41,942 nt of DNA from Enterovirga sp. GTDB lineage: Bacteria; Pseudomonadota; Alphaproteobacteria; Rhizobiales; Beijerinckiaceae. A model generated the notes under the pieces. The model worked only from the letters and a program-made list of their open reading frames with translations, ran no database searches and had not been told where the DNA came from. The DNA is taken from assembly GCF_028290205.1 (NCBI RefSeq), contig NZ_JAQGKF010000004.1, positions 1 to 41,942 on the forward strand, written 5' to 3'. Position numbers and translations under genes: made by a program. Numbering within the stretch: the first letter of the stretch is position 1; each line of letters opens with the position of its first letter. Of the stretch, positions 1 to 8,585 are shown piece by piece.

Positions 1-2352
1 TCGCGCGGAGCGGGCCATGGCGGAACCGGCATAGACGGCCCCGGCCGTCTTGAGGGCGAAGGGGCCGGCCCCGAGCGCGGCCGGGTCGGACAGCCACCCC
101 CGCGCGTAAACCGCGTCCGCGGCCACGGGGGTGAGGTGCTGGCGCGCCATGACGACCTGCGGCCCGGCCTCTCCGTCCCGGGGCAGGGCTGAGGCGACCT
201 CGGCGGCCTGCTGGGCCAGGGCCGGGACGCCGAGCCCGAACTCTGCCGCGTCGCGCCGGCGGCCCAGCGCGAGGAGAAGCTCGAACAGAGCCTCGCGCCG
301 CTCATCCGGCGTGCTGTCCGGGTCGGCCATGCGGCCATGCAGCGCGCTGAACGGCTGCCGCTCGAGCAGGCCGTGCAGGCGCTCCCGCACCTCGCGGGCG
401 ACCTGATCCCGAACCGCCAGGCCGAGCACGTCGCGGTCGAACGCCGTTGCGTGCCGGGCGGCTGCCTGCAGGATGCGGTCGTAATCCCGCACCAGGCTGC
501 CGCTGGCCAGCATGCCGCCGGGGCTGAGCCGGTAGCGAAACAGCGGTTCCGGCACGACGCCTATCCGGAGGCCCGCGAGATGGGCCCTCAGGAAGAACTC
601 CCAATCCTCGACGCCGACGCCCCTCAGCTCCGAGAAGCCGCCGAGCCTCTCGAAAGCGGTGCGGCTCACCAGGCAATTGGCGTCCCCGAAGCGGTTTCGG
701 AACAAGGAGAACGGCCCCCCGATCCCCATGGGAAAGAACCTGAGCCGGGCCCCCTCCGGGCCGGCCGCGTCGTCGAAGATCAGGTACTGGCTCGTCATGA
801 CCTCGCAGCCGGAAGCCTGCGCGGCCCGCACGAAGGTCGAGATTTCGGAGGGCTCGGCGACGTTGTCGTCGTCGTGGAACAGGAGCCACGCGCCCGACGC
901 GTTTGCGGCTGCGAGGTTGCGGGCCGCGCCGAGATAGCGGTTGGCGCTGCGGATGACCTTCACCGGGAAGGGGCCCGGTTGGCGCTCGATCTCGTCGAGG
1001 GCCGCGGCTGCCGCCGGCGTGGAGCTGCCGTCGTCGACCAAGACGATTTCGATGCGGGGGTAGTCCTGGCGCGCGATCGCGGCGAGTGCCCGGCGCAAAA
1101 AGTCTGGCCGGTCGTGGTGGACGAGGCAGATGGTCACGAGAGGGGTCTCGGGGTCCCTCGGAGGCGCGCGCCGCGCCGCCGCCACGTCCGCCCGCAGCCG
1201 CTCGTCCAGCGCCCGCCAGCCCTCCCGGATCGCCGCCGGATCCAGGGTCGACAGCAGCGCCGGCATTCCGTCTCGGGCGATGCGTTCCAGCGCCTGGCGC
1301 AGGGCGGCCGGGTCGGCCGGGCAGAGTGCCTCGGCCGTCGAGCCGGGCGCGATCAGGTCGGCCGTGCCGCCGGCTGGGCTGGCCAGGAACGGCGCTCCGA
1401 GCGTGAAGCACTCGGCCACCGCGCAGGGGCTGCCGGCCGCCTGGGCCGGCATCACGCAGAGCGCGTCGGGCGTTTCGGCGATCAGGTCCAGCGCGGCGCG
1501 CTGCCCGAGGCCGTCCACGAACCTGAGGCGACCCCGGTGCCCGCGCAGGCGGCGGAGGGCGTAGCCGCCCGTGAATTCCTGCTCGAAGGTCCCGAACGGG
1601 CCCAGGAAGGTGATGTCGAGATCGGCCAGGGCGGCGCTGCCCGCGAGCGCGCTCACGAAGGTCTCGAACCCCTTGCGGCGCTCCTGCCGCCCGAAGAAGA
1701 TAACCTGCCGGAGGCTGCCGGGCTCCACCGCACGGGTCGCCAGGGGGCCGGCGGCGCTGCCGCTCTCGATCCACTGTGGAAGGAGCGGTGGGCAGACGGC
1801 CGTGCGGTCGAGCTTCAGCCCGCCCGCGGCGTACTCGTCGAGAAGGTGCCGGCTCGGCGACAGCACGAGGTCCGAGTTCTCGAGCTGAAAGCGCTCGATC
1901 CCTTCGCGCTCCAGGTCTTCGATCCGGGGCAGCCCGAGATCGTGGCGGCGCGTCCATTCGGACGAGCCATGGGCATGCGTGACGACAAAGCCGCCGACGA
2001 GCCCCTGCCGGCGCGCCATGGTGTAGTAGAAGCCGTGCCCCGCGCGGTCGTTGAAATGGACGACGTCGTAGGCCCGGCGCTTCAGGTGGTCATAGGCGTA
2101 GTACGACCGGGCGATGTCGTCATGCGCGGCGTAGCTTTCCCGCCCGTACAGCGTCGAGAGCTGGGTCACCCGCATCGCCGGAGCTCCGGGCAGCGCGGCG
2201 GCGGTGAGGGGCGAGATGTCGGGTCCGGTCAGGACGATGTCCACCTCGTGACCGAGCTGCTGCAGCAGCAGCGCCAAGCCCCGGCAGCGGGTGCCGATGC
2301 CGCCGCCGCCCGTCAGGCCGGCGAAGTCTTCGGTCACGATCGCTGTCTTCAT
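1..2352 (-). CDS. Two-domain glycosyltransferase (GT4-like + GT2-like), 3' end outside window
   Basis: The frame is open for 784 codons from the ATG at 2352 to position 1 with no stop, so the C-terminus lies outside the window. Residues 1-390 look like a GT-B (GT4-like) transferase. The N-terminus MKTAIVTEDF leads into a Gly-rich loop, and FFGRQERRKGFE (about 219-230) resembles the start of the nucleotide-sugar-binding half. Residues 405 onward look like a GT-A (GT2) domain, with LVTICLVHHDRPDFLRRAL, VDDGSS (439-444) and a DDD metal-binding cluster near 494-496. The product probably transfers two sugars to a surface polysaccharide or glycoprotein in the cytoplasm; the acceptor cannot be told from sequence. 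GAGG lies about eight bases before the start. A long open frame on the opposite strand (337-2415) is an antisense shadow. Family assignment is firm, exact role unknown. Confidence 0.85.
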   Translation of the reverse strand, partial: MKTAIVTEDFAGLTGGGGIGTRCRGLALLLQQLGHEVDIVLTGPDISPLTAAALPGAPAMRVTQLSTLYGRESYAAHDDIARSYYAYDHLKRRAYDVVHFNDRAGHGFYYTMARRQGLVGGFVVTHAHGSSEWTRRHDLGLPRIEDLEREGIERFQLENSDLVLSPSRHLLDEYAAGGLKLDRTAVCPPLLPQWIESGSAAGPLATRAVEPGSLRQVIFFGRQERRKGFETFVSALAGSAALADLDITFLGPFGTFEQEFTGGYALRRLRGHRGRLRFVDGLGQRAALDLIAETPDALCVMPAQAAGSPCAVAECFTLGAPFLASPAGGTADLIAPGSTAEALCPADPAALRQALERIARDGMPALLSTLDPAAIREGWRALDERLRADVAAARRAPPRDPETPLVTICLVHHDRPDFLRRALAAIARQDYPRIEIVLVDDGSSTPAAAAALDEIERQPGPFPVKVIRSANRYLGAARNLAAANASGAWLLFHDDDNVAEPSEISTFVRAAQASGCEVMTSQYLIFDDAAGPEGARLRFFPMGIGGPFSLFRNRFGDANCLVSRTAFERLGGFSELRGVGVEDWEFFLRAHLAGLRIGVVPEPLFRYRLSPGGMLASGSLVRDYDRILQAAARHATAFDRDVLGLAVRDQVAREVRERLHGLLERQPFSALHGRMADPDSTPDERREALFELLLALGRRRDAAEFGLGVPALAQQAAEVASALPRDGEAGPQVVMARQHLTPVAADAVYARGWLSDPAALGAGPFALKTAGAVYAGSAMARSAR

Positions 2353-2432
2353 GCAGGGGCCTCGGTGCTGCGGGCGCGCCGCAACGGAAGCCGTCTGCGA
2401 CGCCGGCCGACCTGACGGCCCGGCTCCTCAGG

Positions 2433-2461
2433 TTCAGCGAGCGGAACGGCCGGGTTGTCAA
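2433..2461 (-). promoter_or_regulatory. Possible promoter of the glycosyltransferase gene
   Basis: On the minus strand a perfect TTGACA (2456-2461) is followed after 17 bases by GCTGAA (2433-2438), about 80 bases before the ATG at 2352. The -35 is consensus but the -10 is poor. The rest of the 236-base gap between the divergent glycosyltransferase and kdsD-like genes shows no other clear signal. Confidence 0.25.
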
Positions 2462-2588
2462 TCTGCGGCCGGCGCCAACCTTGCCGCCGGGGCGCCGCGC
2501 CGGTAAGCCGCGCGCTCGGGCGCCTTCCGGAATGCCGCGCGGCCCCGGCCGGCGCCGACCCAGGATGGGCCGCGGCAGACAGTAGAAC

Positions 2589-3617
2589 ATGCAGGATGAC
2601 GTCGAGGACGGGGTTGGCCCGGCTCGGTCGGGCACGGCTCCGATCGGCTCCGCCGCCCCTCCGCACCTCTCGGGCGTGCGCTCGGTCGAGATCGAGCGCG
2701 ACGCGCTCGGGACGCTGGCCGCGGCGCTTGGCGCCGAGATGCGCGAGCCGTTCAACGAAGCCGTGGCCGCCATCCTGGACGCGCCCGGACGGGTCATCGT
2801 GACCGGGATCGGCAAGAGCGGCCATATCGGCCGCAAGATCGCCTCCACGCTTGCCTCGACCGGCACCCCGGCCGCCTTCGTCCATGCCTCGGAGGCGAGT
2901 CACGGCGATCTCGGCATGATCTCGTCGGACGACGTGATCCTGGCCCTGTCCTGGTCCGGCGAGACGCAGGAGCTCGGCGACCTGATCAGCTTCTCGCGCC
3001 GCTACGCCGTGCGGCTTGTCGCCATCACGTCCAGCCGGGACAGCACGCTCGGCCACGCCTCCGACGTGGTCCTGCTGCTGCCCACGGTGCGTGAAGCCTG
3101 CCCGCACAATCTCGCGCCGACCGCGTCCAGCGCCATGCAGCTCGCCCTCGGCGACGCCCTCGCCATCGCGCTCCTCGAGGCCCGCGGCTTTTCGGCGCTG
3201 GACTTCAAGCAGTTCCACCCGGGCGGCAAGCTCGCCGCACGGCTGAAAAGCGTCGACCAGCTCATGCATGCCGGCAGCGAAGTGCCCCTGGTCGCAAGCG
3301 GAACGCCGATGTCGGAGGTGCTGCTGGCCATCACCAGCAAGCGATTCGGCTGCGTCGGCGTGGTCGGGCACGAGGGAGAGCTCGCCGGCATCGTCACGGA
3401 CGGCGACCTGCGCCGCCACATGGGCGTGGACATCCTGCATCGCTCGGTCGACGAGGTGATGACGCGCGATCCCGTCAGCATGCCGCGGGGCACGCTCGCC
3501 AGCGCCGCCCTGGAGCTGATGAACCGCCGCCGCATCACCACTCTGTTCGTGGTGGAGGGCCGCAGCCCGGCCGGGATCCTCCACATCCACGACCTCCTGC
3601 GGGCCGGGATCGCCTGA
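2589..3617 (+). CDS. kdsD: D-arabinose-5-phosphate isomerase, KdsD/KpsF family
   Basis: This 342-residue protein has a SIS domain (about 45-190) followed by two CBS domains (about 225-340), the standard KdsD/KpsF layout and close to the usual 320-330 residues. Visible SIS motifs are VTGIGKSGHIGRKIA, the SHGDLGMI loop and ALSWSGET. HPGGKLAARL marks the link to the CBS pair. The family interconverts D-ribulose 5-phosphate and D-arabinose 5-phosphate, the first step towards Kdo for lipopolysaccharide or capsule. Divergence from a glycosyltransferase gene fits a surface-polysaccharide role. The first 30 or so residues are Gly/Ala/Pro-rich and may be over-called, since no good ribosome-binding site precedes the ATG. 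Without other kps or kds genes in view, the capsule-specific (KpsF) and housekeeping (KdsD) forms cannot be separated. Confidence 0.9.
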   Translation: MQDDVEDGVGPARSGTAPIGSAAPPHLSGVRSVEIERDALGTLAAALGAEMREPFNEAVAAILDAPGRVIVTGIGKSGHIGRKIASTLASTGTPAAFVHASEASHGDLGMISSDDVILALSWSGETQELGDLISFSRRYAVRLVAITSSRDSTLGHASDVVLLLPTVREACPHNLAPTASSAMQLALGDALAIALLEARGFSALDFKQFHPGGKLAARLKSVDQLMHAGSEVPLVASGTPMSEVLLAITSKRFGCVGVVGHEGELAGIVTDGDLRRHMGVDILHRSVDEVMTRDPVSMPRGTLASAALELMNRRRITTLFVVEGRSPAGILHIHDLLRAGIA

Positions 3618-3627
3618 GCGCCGGGCT

Positions 3628-3663
3628 GCGCCGGCGGGTCACCGGCGCGGCTTCGGGCCGCGC
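3628..3663. terminator. Paired hairpins between convergent kdsD and livF-like genes
   Basis: Two perfect 7-base stems overlap in the 50-base convergent gap. One is GCGCCGG/CCGGCGC with a 7-base loop (3628-3648). The other is GCGCGGC/GCCGCGC with the loop TTCGG (3645-3663). No T-run follows on either side, so intrinsic termination is not proven, but position between two converging stop codons suits a bidirectional terminator or 3' end stabiliser. Confidence 0.45.
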
Positions 3664-3667
3664 GAGA

Positions 3668-4501
3668 TCAGGCCAGCCAGCGCTTGCGCCGCTTGTAGCT
3701 CTTGACCTTGCGGAAGCTCTTGCCCGCCCCCTCCGAGACGCCGAGGTAGAACTCCTTGACGTCCTCGTTCTCCCGCAGCGAGCTGGCCGGCCCGTCCATG
3801 ACCACGCGGCCCGTTTCCAGGATGTAGCCGTAGGTGGCATAGCGCAGCGCCATATGCGTGTTCTGCTCCGCCAGCAGGAAGGACACGCCCGAGCGGGCGT
3901 TGAGATCGCGCACGATCTCGAAGATCTCCTCCACGATCTGCGGCGCCAGCCCCATGGAGGGCTCGTCGAGCAGGATCATGCGGGGTTTGGACATCATGGC
4001 GCGGCCGATCGCGCACATCTGCTGCTCGCCGCCCGACGTGTAGCCGGCCATGGCGGTGCGACGCTGGCGCAGCCGCGGAAACGTCTCGTAGATCTCCTCG
4101 AGGTCGCGCCGGATCGCGGCTCCGCCGTCGCGGCGCGTGAAAGCGCCGGTGAGGAGATTCTCCTCGATCGTCAGGTGGCCGAAGCAGTGCCGGCCTTCGA
4201 GGACCTGGATGCAGCCTCGCCGCACGAGCTCGGTCGGCGAGAGCTTGTCCACCCGCTCGCCCGCAAACGAGATCGAGCCCTTGGTGACGTCGCCCCGTTC
4301 CGCCCGCAGGAGGTTCGAGACGGCCTTGAGGGTGGTGGTCTTGCCGGCCCCGTTGGCCCCCAGCAGGGCCACGATGCCGCCCCGGGGCACGGCCAGGGAT
4401 ACGCCCTTCAGCACCAGGATGACGTGGTCGTAGACCACCTCGATGCTGTTGACGGAGAGGATCGTCTCGGCAGGCGCGAGGGCGGCGGCGTCGGCGGACA
4501 T
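3668..4501 (-). CDS. Branched-chain amino acid type ABC transporter ATP-binding protein (LivF-like)
   Basis: A 277-residue ATPase when read from the ATG at 4501; a TTG nine codons upstream is an alternative with no better ribosome-binding site. Walker A is GANGAGKTT (48-56). The signature loop is TSGGEQQ (155-161), with Thr in place of the usual Leu. Walker B is MILLDE (175-180), followed by PSMGLAP. It is about 40 residues longer than ordinary LivF because of a basic C-terminal tail (KSFRKVKSYKRRKRW). It would energise uptake of amino acids or related compounds by the binding protein and permease encoded just upstream. It is the last gene of a three-gene cluster that lacks LivG and LivH. Confidence 0.88.
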   Translation of the reverse strand: MSADAAALAPAETILSVNSIEVVYDHVILVLKGVSLAVPRGGIVALLGANGAGKTTTLKAVSNLLRAERGDVTKGSISFAGERVDKLSPTELVRRGCIQVLEGRHCFGHLTIEENLLTGAFTRRDGGAAIRRDLEEIYETFPRLRQRRTAMAGYTSGGEQQMCAIGRAMMSKPRMILLDEPSMGLAPQIVEEIFEIVRDLNARSGVSFLLAEQNTHMALRYATYGYILETGRVVMDGPASSLRENEDVKEFYLGVSEGAGKSFRKVKSYKRRKRWLA

Positions 4502-4585
4502 CTCAGCCCGCCGCCCGAGCGGCGCCAAGGGCCGGTGCCGTCACGCCGTGCCCGGGGTGACCCGAACCGCGCGGGGGGAGCCCGG

Positions 4586-4600
4586 CGGGGCTCCGCCCCG
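4586..4600 (-). other. Stem-loop between binding-protein gene and livF-like gene
   Basis: CGGGGC-TCC-GCCCCG is a perfect 6-base stem inside the 161-base gap after the binding-protein stop codon. Hairpins in this position often protect the 3' end of an abundant binding-protein mRNA or reduce read-through into the ATPase gene. That role is inferred from position only. Confidence 0.35.
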
Positions 4601-4662
4601 GCTGGCCGGGAGAGAGCGTCCGCAGGGCGGCGAGGGTGTCGCCCGGGGCCATGGCGAGCCGC

Positions 4663-5982
4663 TTACGAGCTCTTGTCGCAAGGCTCCGTGCGGGCCGGCC
4701 ACCCGGAGTTCTTCTCCGCGTATTCCTTGGCGGCGGCGTCCAGCAGCGGCTTCACCTTCTCGGTCAGGGGCGTGATCGGCTCCGTCACCTTGACGTAGGT
4801 CTTGCCGTCGAACTCCTGGATGAAGGCTGCCTTGTGCCCGTTATGGTCACTGCAGGAGAGCTGGATCGGGTCGGCGAAGCCCTCGAAGCCAAGCTCCTTC
4901 AGGCGCGCCGCCGAGAGGTTCAGGTTCTCGAGCCCGCGCCGCACGTCCTCGCCGGTCACCTGCTTCTTGCCGGTGATCTTCTGGGCGTTGGCGATGCCTT
5001 CCGCGATCAGGAGTGAGTTGTAGACGCCGCGATTATACAGGACCTCGCCGAACGTCTCCTTCTGGGTTTGGCTGCCGGCCTTGCCGAGAACGTGCTTCTC
5101 GATGTCCTTGAGGGCCGGAAACTCGGTCCCGGTGGCGTGCCAGTTGAGGGTTTTGAAGCCCTTGGCGCCCGGGCCGGCGCCGCGCGCGTCGTCCTCGGAC
5201 GGCCACCACACCGAGATGAACTTGTTCATCGGGTAGTTGATCTTCACGGCTTCCTTGACGGCCGTCGGGTTCAGGGCGCCCCAGCCATACATGATCATGT
5301 AGTCGGGACGGTCCCGCCGCACGCCCAGCCACTGCGAGGCCTGGTTCTGCATCTCGGTCGAAGCGACCGGGTACATCTTCAGCTCGAAGCCGTAATCCTT
5401 GGCGAGCTGCTCCAGCAGCGGGATCGGTTCCTTGCCGAACCCGGCATCGAGATAGATGTATCCGATCTTCTTGCCCTTGAGCTTGTCGAGTCCGCCTTCC
5501 TGCTGGCCGATATGCTTGATGATCATCGACGCGCCGTCCCAATAGGTGTTCGGCGGGTTGAAGATCCAAGGGAAGCGGGTGCCGTCGGCCGAGGCGGACA
5601 GACCATAGGCCATGGACAGGATCGGGATCTTGTCGACGGCGGCCTTGGGGATCAGCGGCAAGGCGATGCCGGTGGACCAGGGGTTCACCATGACGGGCTT
5701 CTTGCCCTTCACGGCCTCGTAGCACTCGACGCCCTTCTTGGTGTCGTAGCCGGTCTCGCATTCGTCGATGATCAGCTTGACGCCGCCGATGCCGCCGTCG
5801 CGCTCGTTCAGCATGGTCAGGTAGTCGCGCATGCCGTTGGCGATGTGGGTGCCCGACCCCGAGAACGGCCCCGTCCGGTAGGTGAAGAGCGGAACGTAGA
5901 TGCCTTCCTGGGCGGAGGCCGGCACGGGAGCGGCCGCGAATGTCCCGCCGATCAGAGCGGCTGCGAGCGCGCGCTTGAGCAT
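4663..5982 (-). CDS. ABC transporter periplasmic substrate-binding protein (LivJ/LivK superfamily)
   Basis: This 439-residue protein begins with a Sec signal peptide (about 1-24, cleavage after PASA) and then reads as a type I periplasmic binding protein: YVPLFTYRTGPFSGSG, an early IANGMRDYL helix, and an LKGKKIGYIYLDAGFG segment opening the second lobe. It would capture a substrate in the periplasm and deliver it to the LivM-like permease encoded upstream. GGGAGG sits seven bases before the ATG. The ligand cannot be named; relatives of this length bind amino acids, amides or aromatic acids. Two Cys in the first lobe (DECETGYDTKKGVEC) and two near the C-terminus may form disulphides. Confidence 0.9.
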   Translation of the reverse strand: MLKRALAAALIGGTFAAAPVPASAQEGIYVPLFTYRTGPFSGSGTHIANGMRDYLTMLNERDGGIGGVKLIIDECETGYDTKKGVECYEAVKGKKPVMVNPWSTGIALPLIPKAAVDKIPILSMAYGLSASADGTRFPWIFNPPNTYWDGASMIIKHIGQQEGGLDKLKGKKIGYIYLDAGFGKEPIPLLEQLAKDYGFELKMYPVASTEMQNQASQWLGVRRDRPDYMIMYGWGALNPTAVKEAVKINYPMNKFISVWWPSEDDARGAGPGAKGFKTLNWHATGTEFPALKDIEKHVLGKAGSQTQKETFGEVLYNRGVYNSLLIAEGIANAQKITGKKQVTGEDVRRGLENLNLSAARLKELGFEGFADPIQLSCSDHNGHKAAFIQEFDGKTYVKVTEPITPLTEKVKPLLDAAAKEYAEKNSGWPARTEPCDKSS

Positions 5983-6087
5983 GGTGATCCTCCCGGAATC
6001 TGAGCGGGCGCGTTCGCCCTTGTCGTTGGTGTGCCGCAGTCTAGACCAGCGCTCACGCGACGATGCGCCCGACTTTAGTCGACGTGC

Positions 6088-7164
6088 TCAGTAGGGAAAC
6101 GGCCACACCCTGAGCTTCTGCTTCAACGTCTGCCAGAGACGGGCGAGGCCGTGCGGCTCGGCGATCAGGAAGATGATGATCAGGGCGCCGACGATCATGA
6201 AGGTCGCGTGCTCGATCGAGGAGGGCGCGATGTCGAGGCCGACCGCCGGAGAGATGGTCCTCAACGCGATCGGCAGCAGGTAGATGAGCCCGGCTCCCAG
6301 AAACGACCCGAGCAGCGAGCCGAGGCCGCCGAGGATCACCATGAACAGGATGGTGAAGGACAGGTTGATGTTGAACACGTCCGGCTCGGCCGAGCCGTAC
6401 CACATGAACACCAGCAGAGCCCCGGCGACGCCGCACAGGTAGGACGACACCGCGAAGGCGAGAAGCTTGGTCGGCAGGAGCCGGATGCCGATGAGCTGGG
6501 CGGCGATGTCCATGTCCCGCACCGCCATCCACATGCGACCGATCCGGCCATGGACCACGTTCGAGACGAGCAGCGTCAGCAGGGCCACGGTCGACAGGAC
6601 GACGAGGTAGCGGACGGCGGGCGACGCGTTCGGGCCCGTCACGGCGGCGCCGAACAACGTCCGGGTCGGCACCTCGATCGCGCCAGAGACGTTGTAGTTA
6701 TATAGCCAGGGGACGCGCTGGAACGCCCACGACAGGAAGAACTGCGCGGCCAGAGTGGCGACCGCCAGGTAGAACCCCTTGATGCGCAGGCTCGGCAGGC
6801 CGAAGACGAGCCCCACCAGGCATGAGAAGATGCCTGAGGCGAAGATCCAGACGATGATGTTCACGTCCGGAAAGGCCGTCGTCAGCTTGTAGCAGGCATA
6901 GGCGCCCACCCCCATGAAGCCGCCGGTGCCGAGCGAGAGCAGGCCCGTATAGCCGACCAGGATGTTGAGCCCGATCGCCGCGAGCCCGTAGATCAGGAAC
7001 GGGATCATCACGACGTTCAGGAAGAAGGCGCTCCCGGTGAGCGGGACGACCACAAACGCGATCAGGAGGATCAGGGCGAGGCCGAGCCTGTCCTCCCGCA
7101 GGGGAAACACCGCCATGTCGGCGGCATAGCCCGTCTTGAACTGCCCGGCGTCCCGATAGAGCAC
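6088..7164 (-). CDS. Branched-chain amino acid type ABC permease, LivM-like
   Basis: The GTG at 7164 is chosen as start (358 residues, opening LYRDAGQFKTGYAAD), as expected for this LivM subgroup. Upstream in-frame starts to 7404 would run into the divergent amidase gene. The protein has about ten membrane helices, with the LivM hallmarks GLNILVGYTGLLSLG and GGLGSLLGSFLGAG. It forms one half of an inner-membrane uptake channel whose partner is normally LivH. No livH is present in this cluster. Its stop lies 105 bases before the start of the binding-protein gene, so the two are probably co-transcribed. The start is the main uncertainty. Confidence 0.87.
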   Translation of the reverse strand: MLYRDAGQFKTGYAADMAVFPLREDRLGLALILLIAFVVVPLTGSAFFLNVVMIPFLIYGLAAIGLNILVGYTGLLSLGTGGFMGVGAYACYKLTTAFPDVNIIVWIFASGIFSCLVGLVFGLPSLRIKGFYLAVATLAAQFFLSWAFQRVPWLYNYNVSGAIEVPTRTLFGAAVTGPNASPAVRYLVVLSTVALLTLLVSNVVHGRIGRMWMAVRDMDIAAQLIGIRLLPTKLLAFAVSSYLCGVAGALLVFMWYGSAEPDVFNINLSFTILFMVILGGLGSLLGSFLGAGLIYLLPIALRTISPAVGLDIAPSSIEHATFMIVGALIIIFLIAEPHGLARLWQTLKQKLRVWPFPY

Positions 7165-7312
7165 TGGCGCCCGCTCCCGCGCGGCGGCGCTTTCGGCCGC
7201 CTGTCCGGCCTTGGTGTGCGGCCCGCTCGGCCTGCCGGTCAATTGCAACTTGAGGCGAAGAGCCGCGCCTGCTGTGGTAGGTGGGCCGTATTCGCGACGC
7301 AGGTGAGACACG

Positions 7313-8512
7313 ATGCTGATCGAGACCGATCCCGCCCGGGCGTTTATGCCGTACCCCGCCGTCCAGGTGCCGGGGTCGCCGACAGGACCGCTGGCCGGTC
7401 TCACCTTCGCGGCGAAGGACCTCTATGACGTGGTCGGCTACCCGACCGGGGGCGGCTCGCCGGCGCTGCTGGCGCTGTCGGGACTCAAGACCCGCAACGC
7501 CAGCGCCGTCCAAGCGCTGCTCGATGCCGGCGCCCGCTTCGTCGGCAAGGTGATCACGGACGAGTTCGCCTTCTCCATGAACGGCAAGAATGCGCATTTC
7601 GGCACGCCGGTGAATGGCGGCGCGCCGGACCGCATCCCGGGCGGCTCATCGTCCGGCTCCGCCTCCGCGGTGTCGAACGGGCTGTGCGACACGGCGCTCG
7701 GCTCCGATACGGGCGGCTCGGTGCGGGCGCCCGCCTCCCATTGTGGCCTGTTCGGCATCCGGCCGACCCATGGCCGCATCTCGCTCGAGGGCTGCCTCGA
7801 CCTCGCGCCCTCCTTCGACACCTGCGGCTTCTTCGCCCGGGACGTCGAGACGTTCGGGCGCGTGGCCGATGTGCTTCTCGGCCCGGACCCCGCACCGCTC
7901 CCGGCCCGGCCGCGGCTGCTCATCGCGGCCGACTGCTTCAGCATGCTGGAGACGGAGGTTCGGGCGGCGCTGGCGCCCGTCGTCAAGCTGATCGAGGGGA
8001 TCTATGGCGAGGCCGCCATGGTTGAGACGGCTCCGGGTGGCTTCGAGCCGCTCTACTGGGCGTTTCGCCGCGTGCAGAGCCGCGAGGCCTGGCTCGTGGA
8101 TGGGCCCGTGATCGAGCGCTACCGCATGCCGCTCGGCACGGGCGTCGCCGAGCGCTTCGCCTATGGCCGCGACGTGTCGGACAGCGAGTTCGCGGACGCC
8201 AACGAGGTGCGGGCGGCCTTTCTGCAGCAGTTCAGGACGACGCTGGGCACCGACGGCCTCCTGATCATGCCGACCATGCCGGATGTCGCGCCGCTGCTGT
8301 CGGCGGACGAGAGCGAGCTCGAAACCTACCGCAACCGGTCCATCAACATGCTGTGCCTGTCCGGGCTTTCGGGCGTGCCACAGGTGTCGATGCCGCTTGC
8401 GAGCCGCCTCGGCGCCCCGCTCGGCATCTCCATCCTGGGTCCGGCGGGATCCGACCTGTCGCTGGTCGCTGCCGCGGCCCGCATTGCGGCCGGTCGGGCC
8501 GCGTCGGTCTAG
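7313..8512 (+). CDS. Amidase, amidase-signature (AS) family
   Basis: A 399-residue amidase-signature enzyme with the Ser-cisSer-Lys triad in place: Lys35 in AAKDLYDV, the Ser cluster GGSSSGS (111-116; cis-Ser probably 112), and nucleophile Ser136 in GSDTGGSVRAPAS. The family hydrolyses carboxamides to acid and ammonia, in the cytoplasm here because no signal peptide is seen. It is shorter than GatA (about 480 residues) and has no gatB or gatC beside it, so a tRNA amidotransferase role is unlikely. AGGTGAG precedes the ATG. It is divergent from the LivM-like gene and is followed after 73 bases by a lactonase gene; a catabolic role on an imported amide is plausible but unproven. Confidence 0.88.
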   Translation: MLIETDPARAFMPYPAVQVPGSPTGPLAGLTFAAKDLYDVVGYPTGGGSPALLALSGLKTRNASAVQALLDAGARFVGKVITDEFAFSMNGKNAHFGTPVNGGAPDRIPGGSSSGSASAVSNGLCDTALGSDTGGSVRAPASHCGLFGIRPTHGRISLEGCLDLAPSFDTCGFFARDVETFGRVADVLLGPDPAPLPARPRLLIAADCFSMLETEVRAALAPVVKLIEGIYGEAAMVETAPGGFEPLYWAFRRVQSREAWLVDGPVIERYRMPLGTGVAERFAYGRDVSDSEFADANEVRAAFLQQFRTTLGTDGLLIMPTMPDVAPLLSADESELETYRNRSINMLCLSGLSGVPQVSMPLASRLGAPLGISILGPAGSDLSLVAAAARIAAGRAASV

Positions 8513-8585
8513 ACGCGACGCATCCTCTGGCGGGCCCGCGCGTTGGCGGGCAGGCGGCGCAGCCGCGCCGGCCGGAGGAGAACCC

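Noticed and set aside
302-1957. 551-codon open frame on the minus strand
   Set aside because: It lies in a different minus-strand frame from the glycosyltransferase, which has clear motifs; this frame has only Arg/Pro/Gly-rich sequence.
337-2415. 692-codon open frame on the plus strand
   Set aside because: It is antisense to the glycosyltransferase gene; its translation is Arg/Ala/Glu-rich without any domain, as expected of GC-rich shadow frames.
7313-8512. GatA subunit of the tRNA amidotransferase
   Set aside because: The protein is too short and has no gatB or gatC neighbour.
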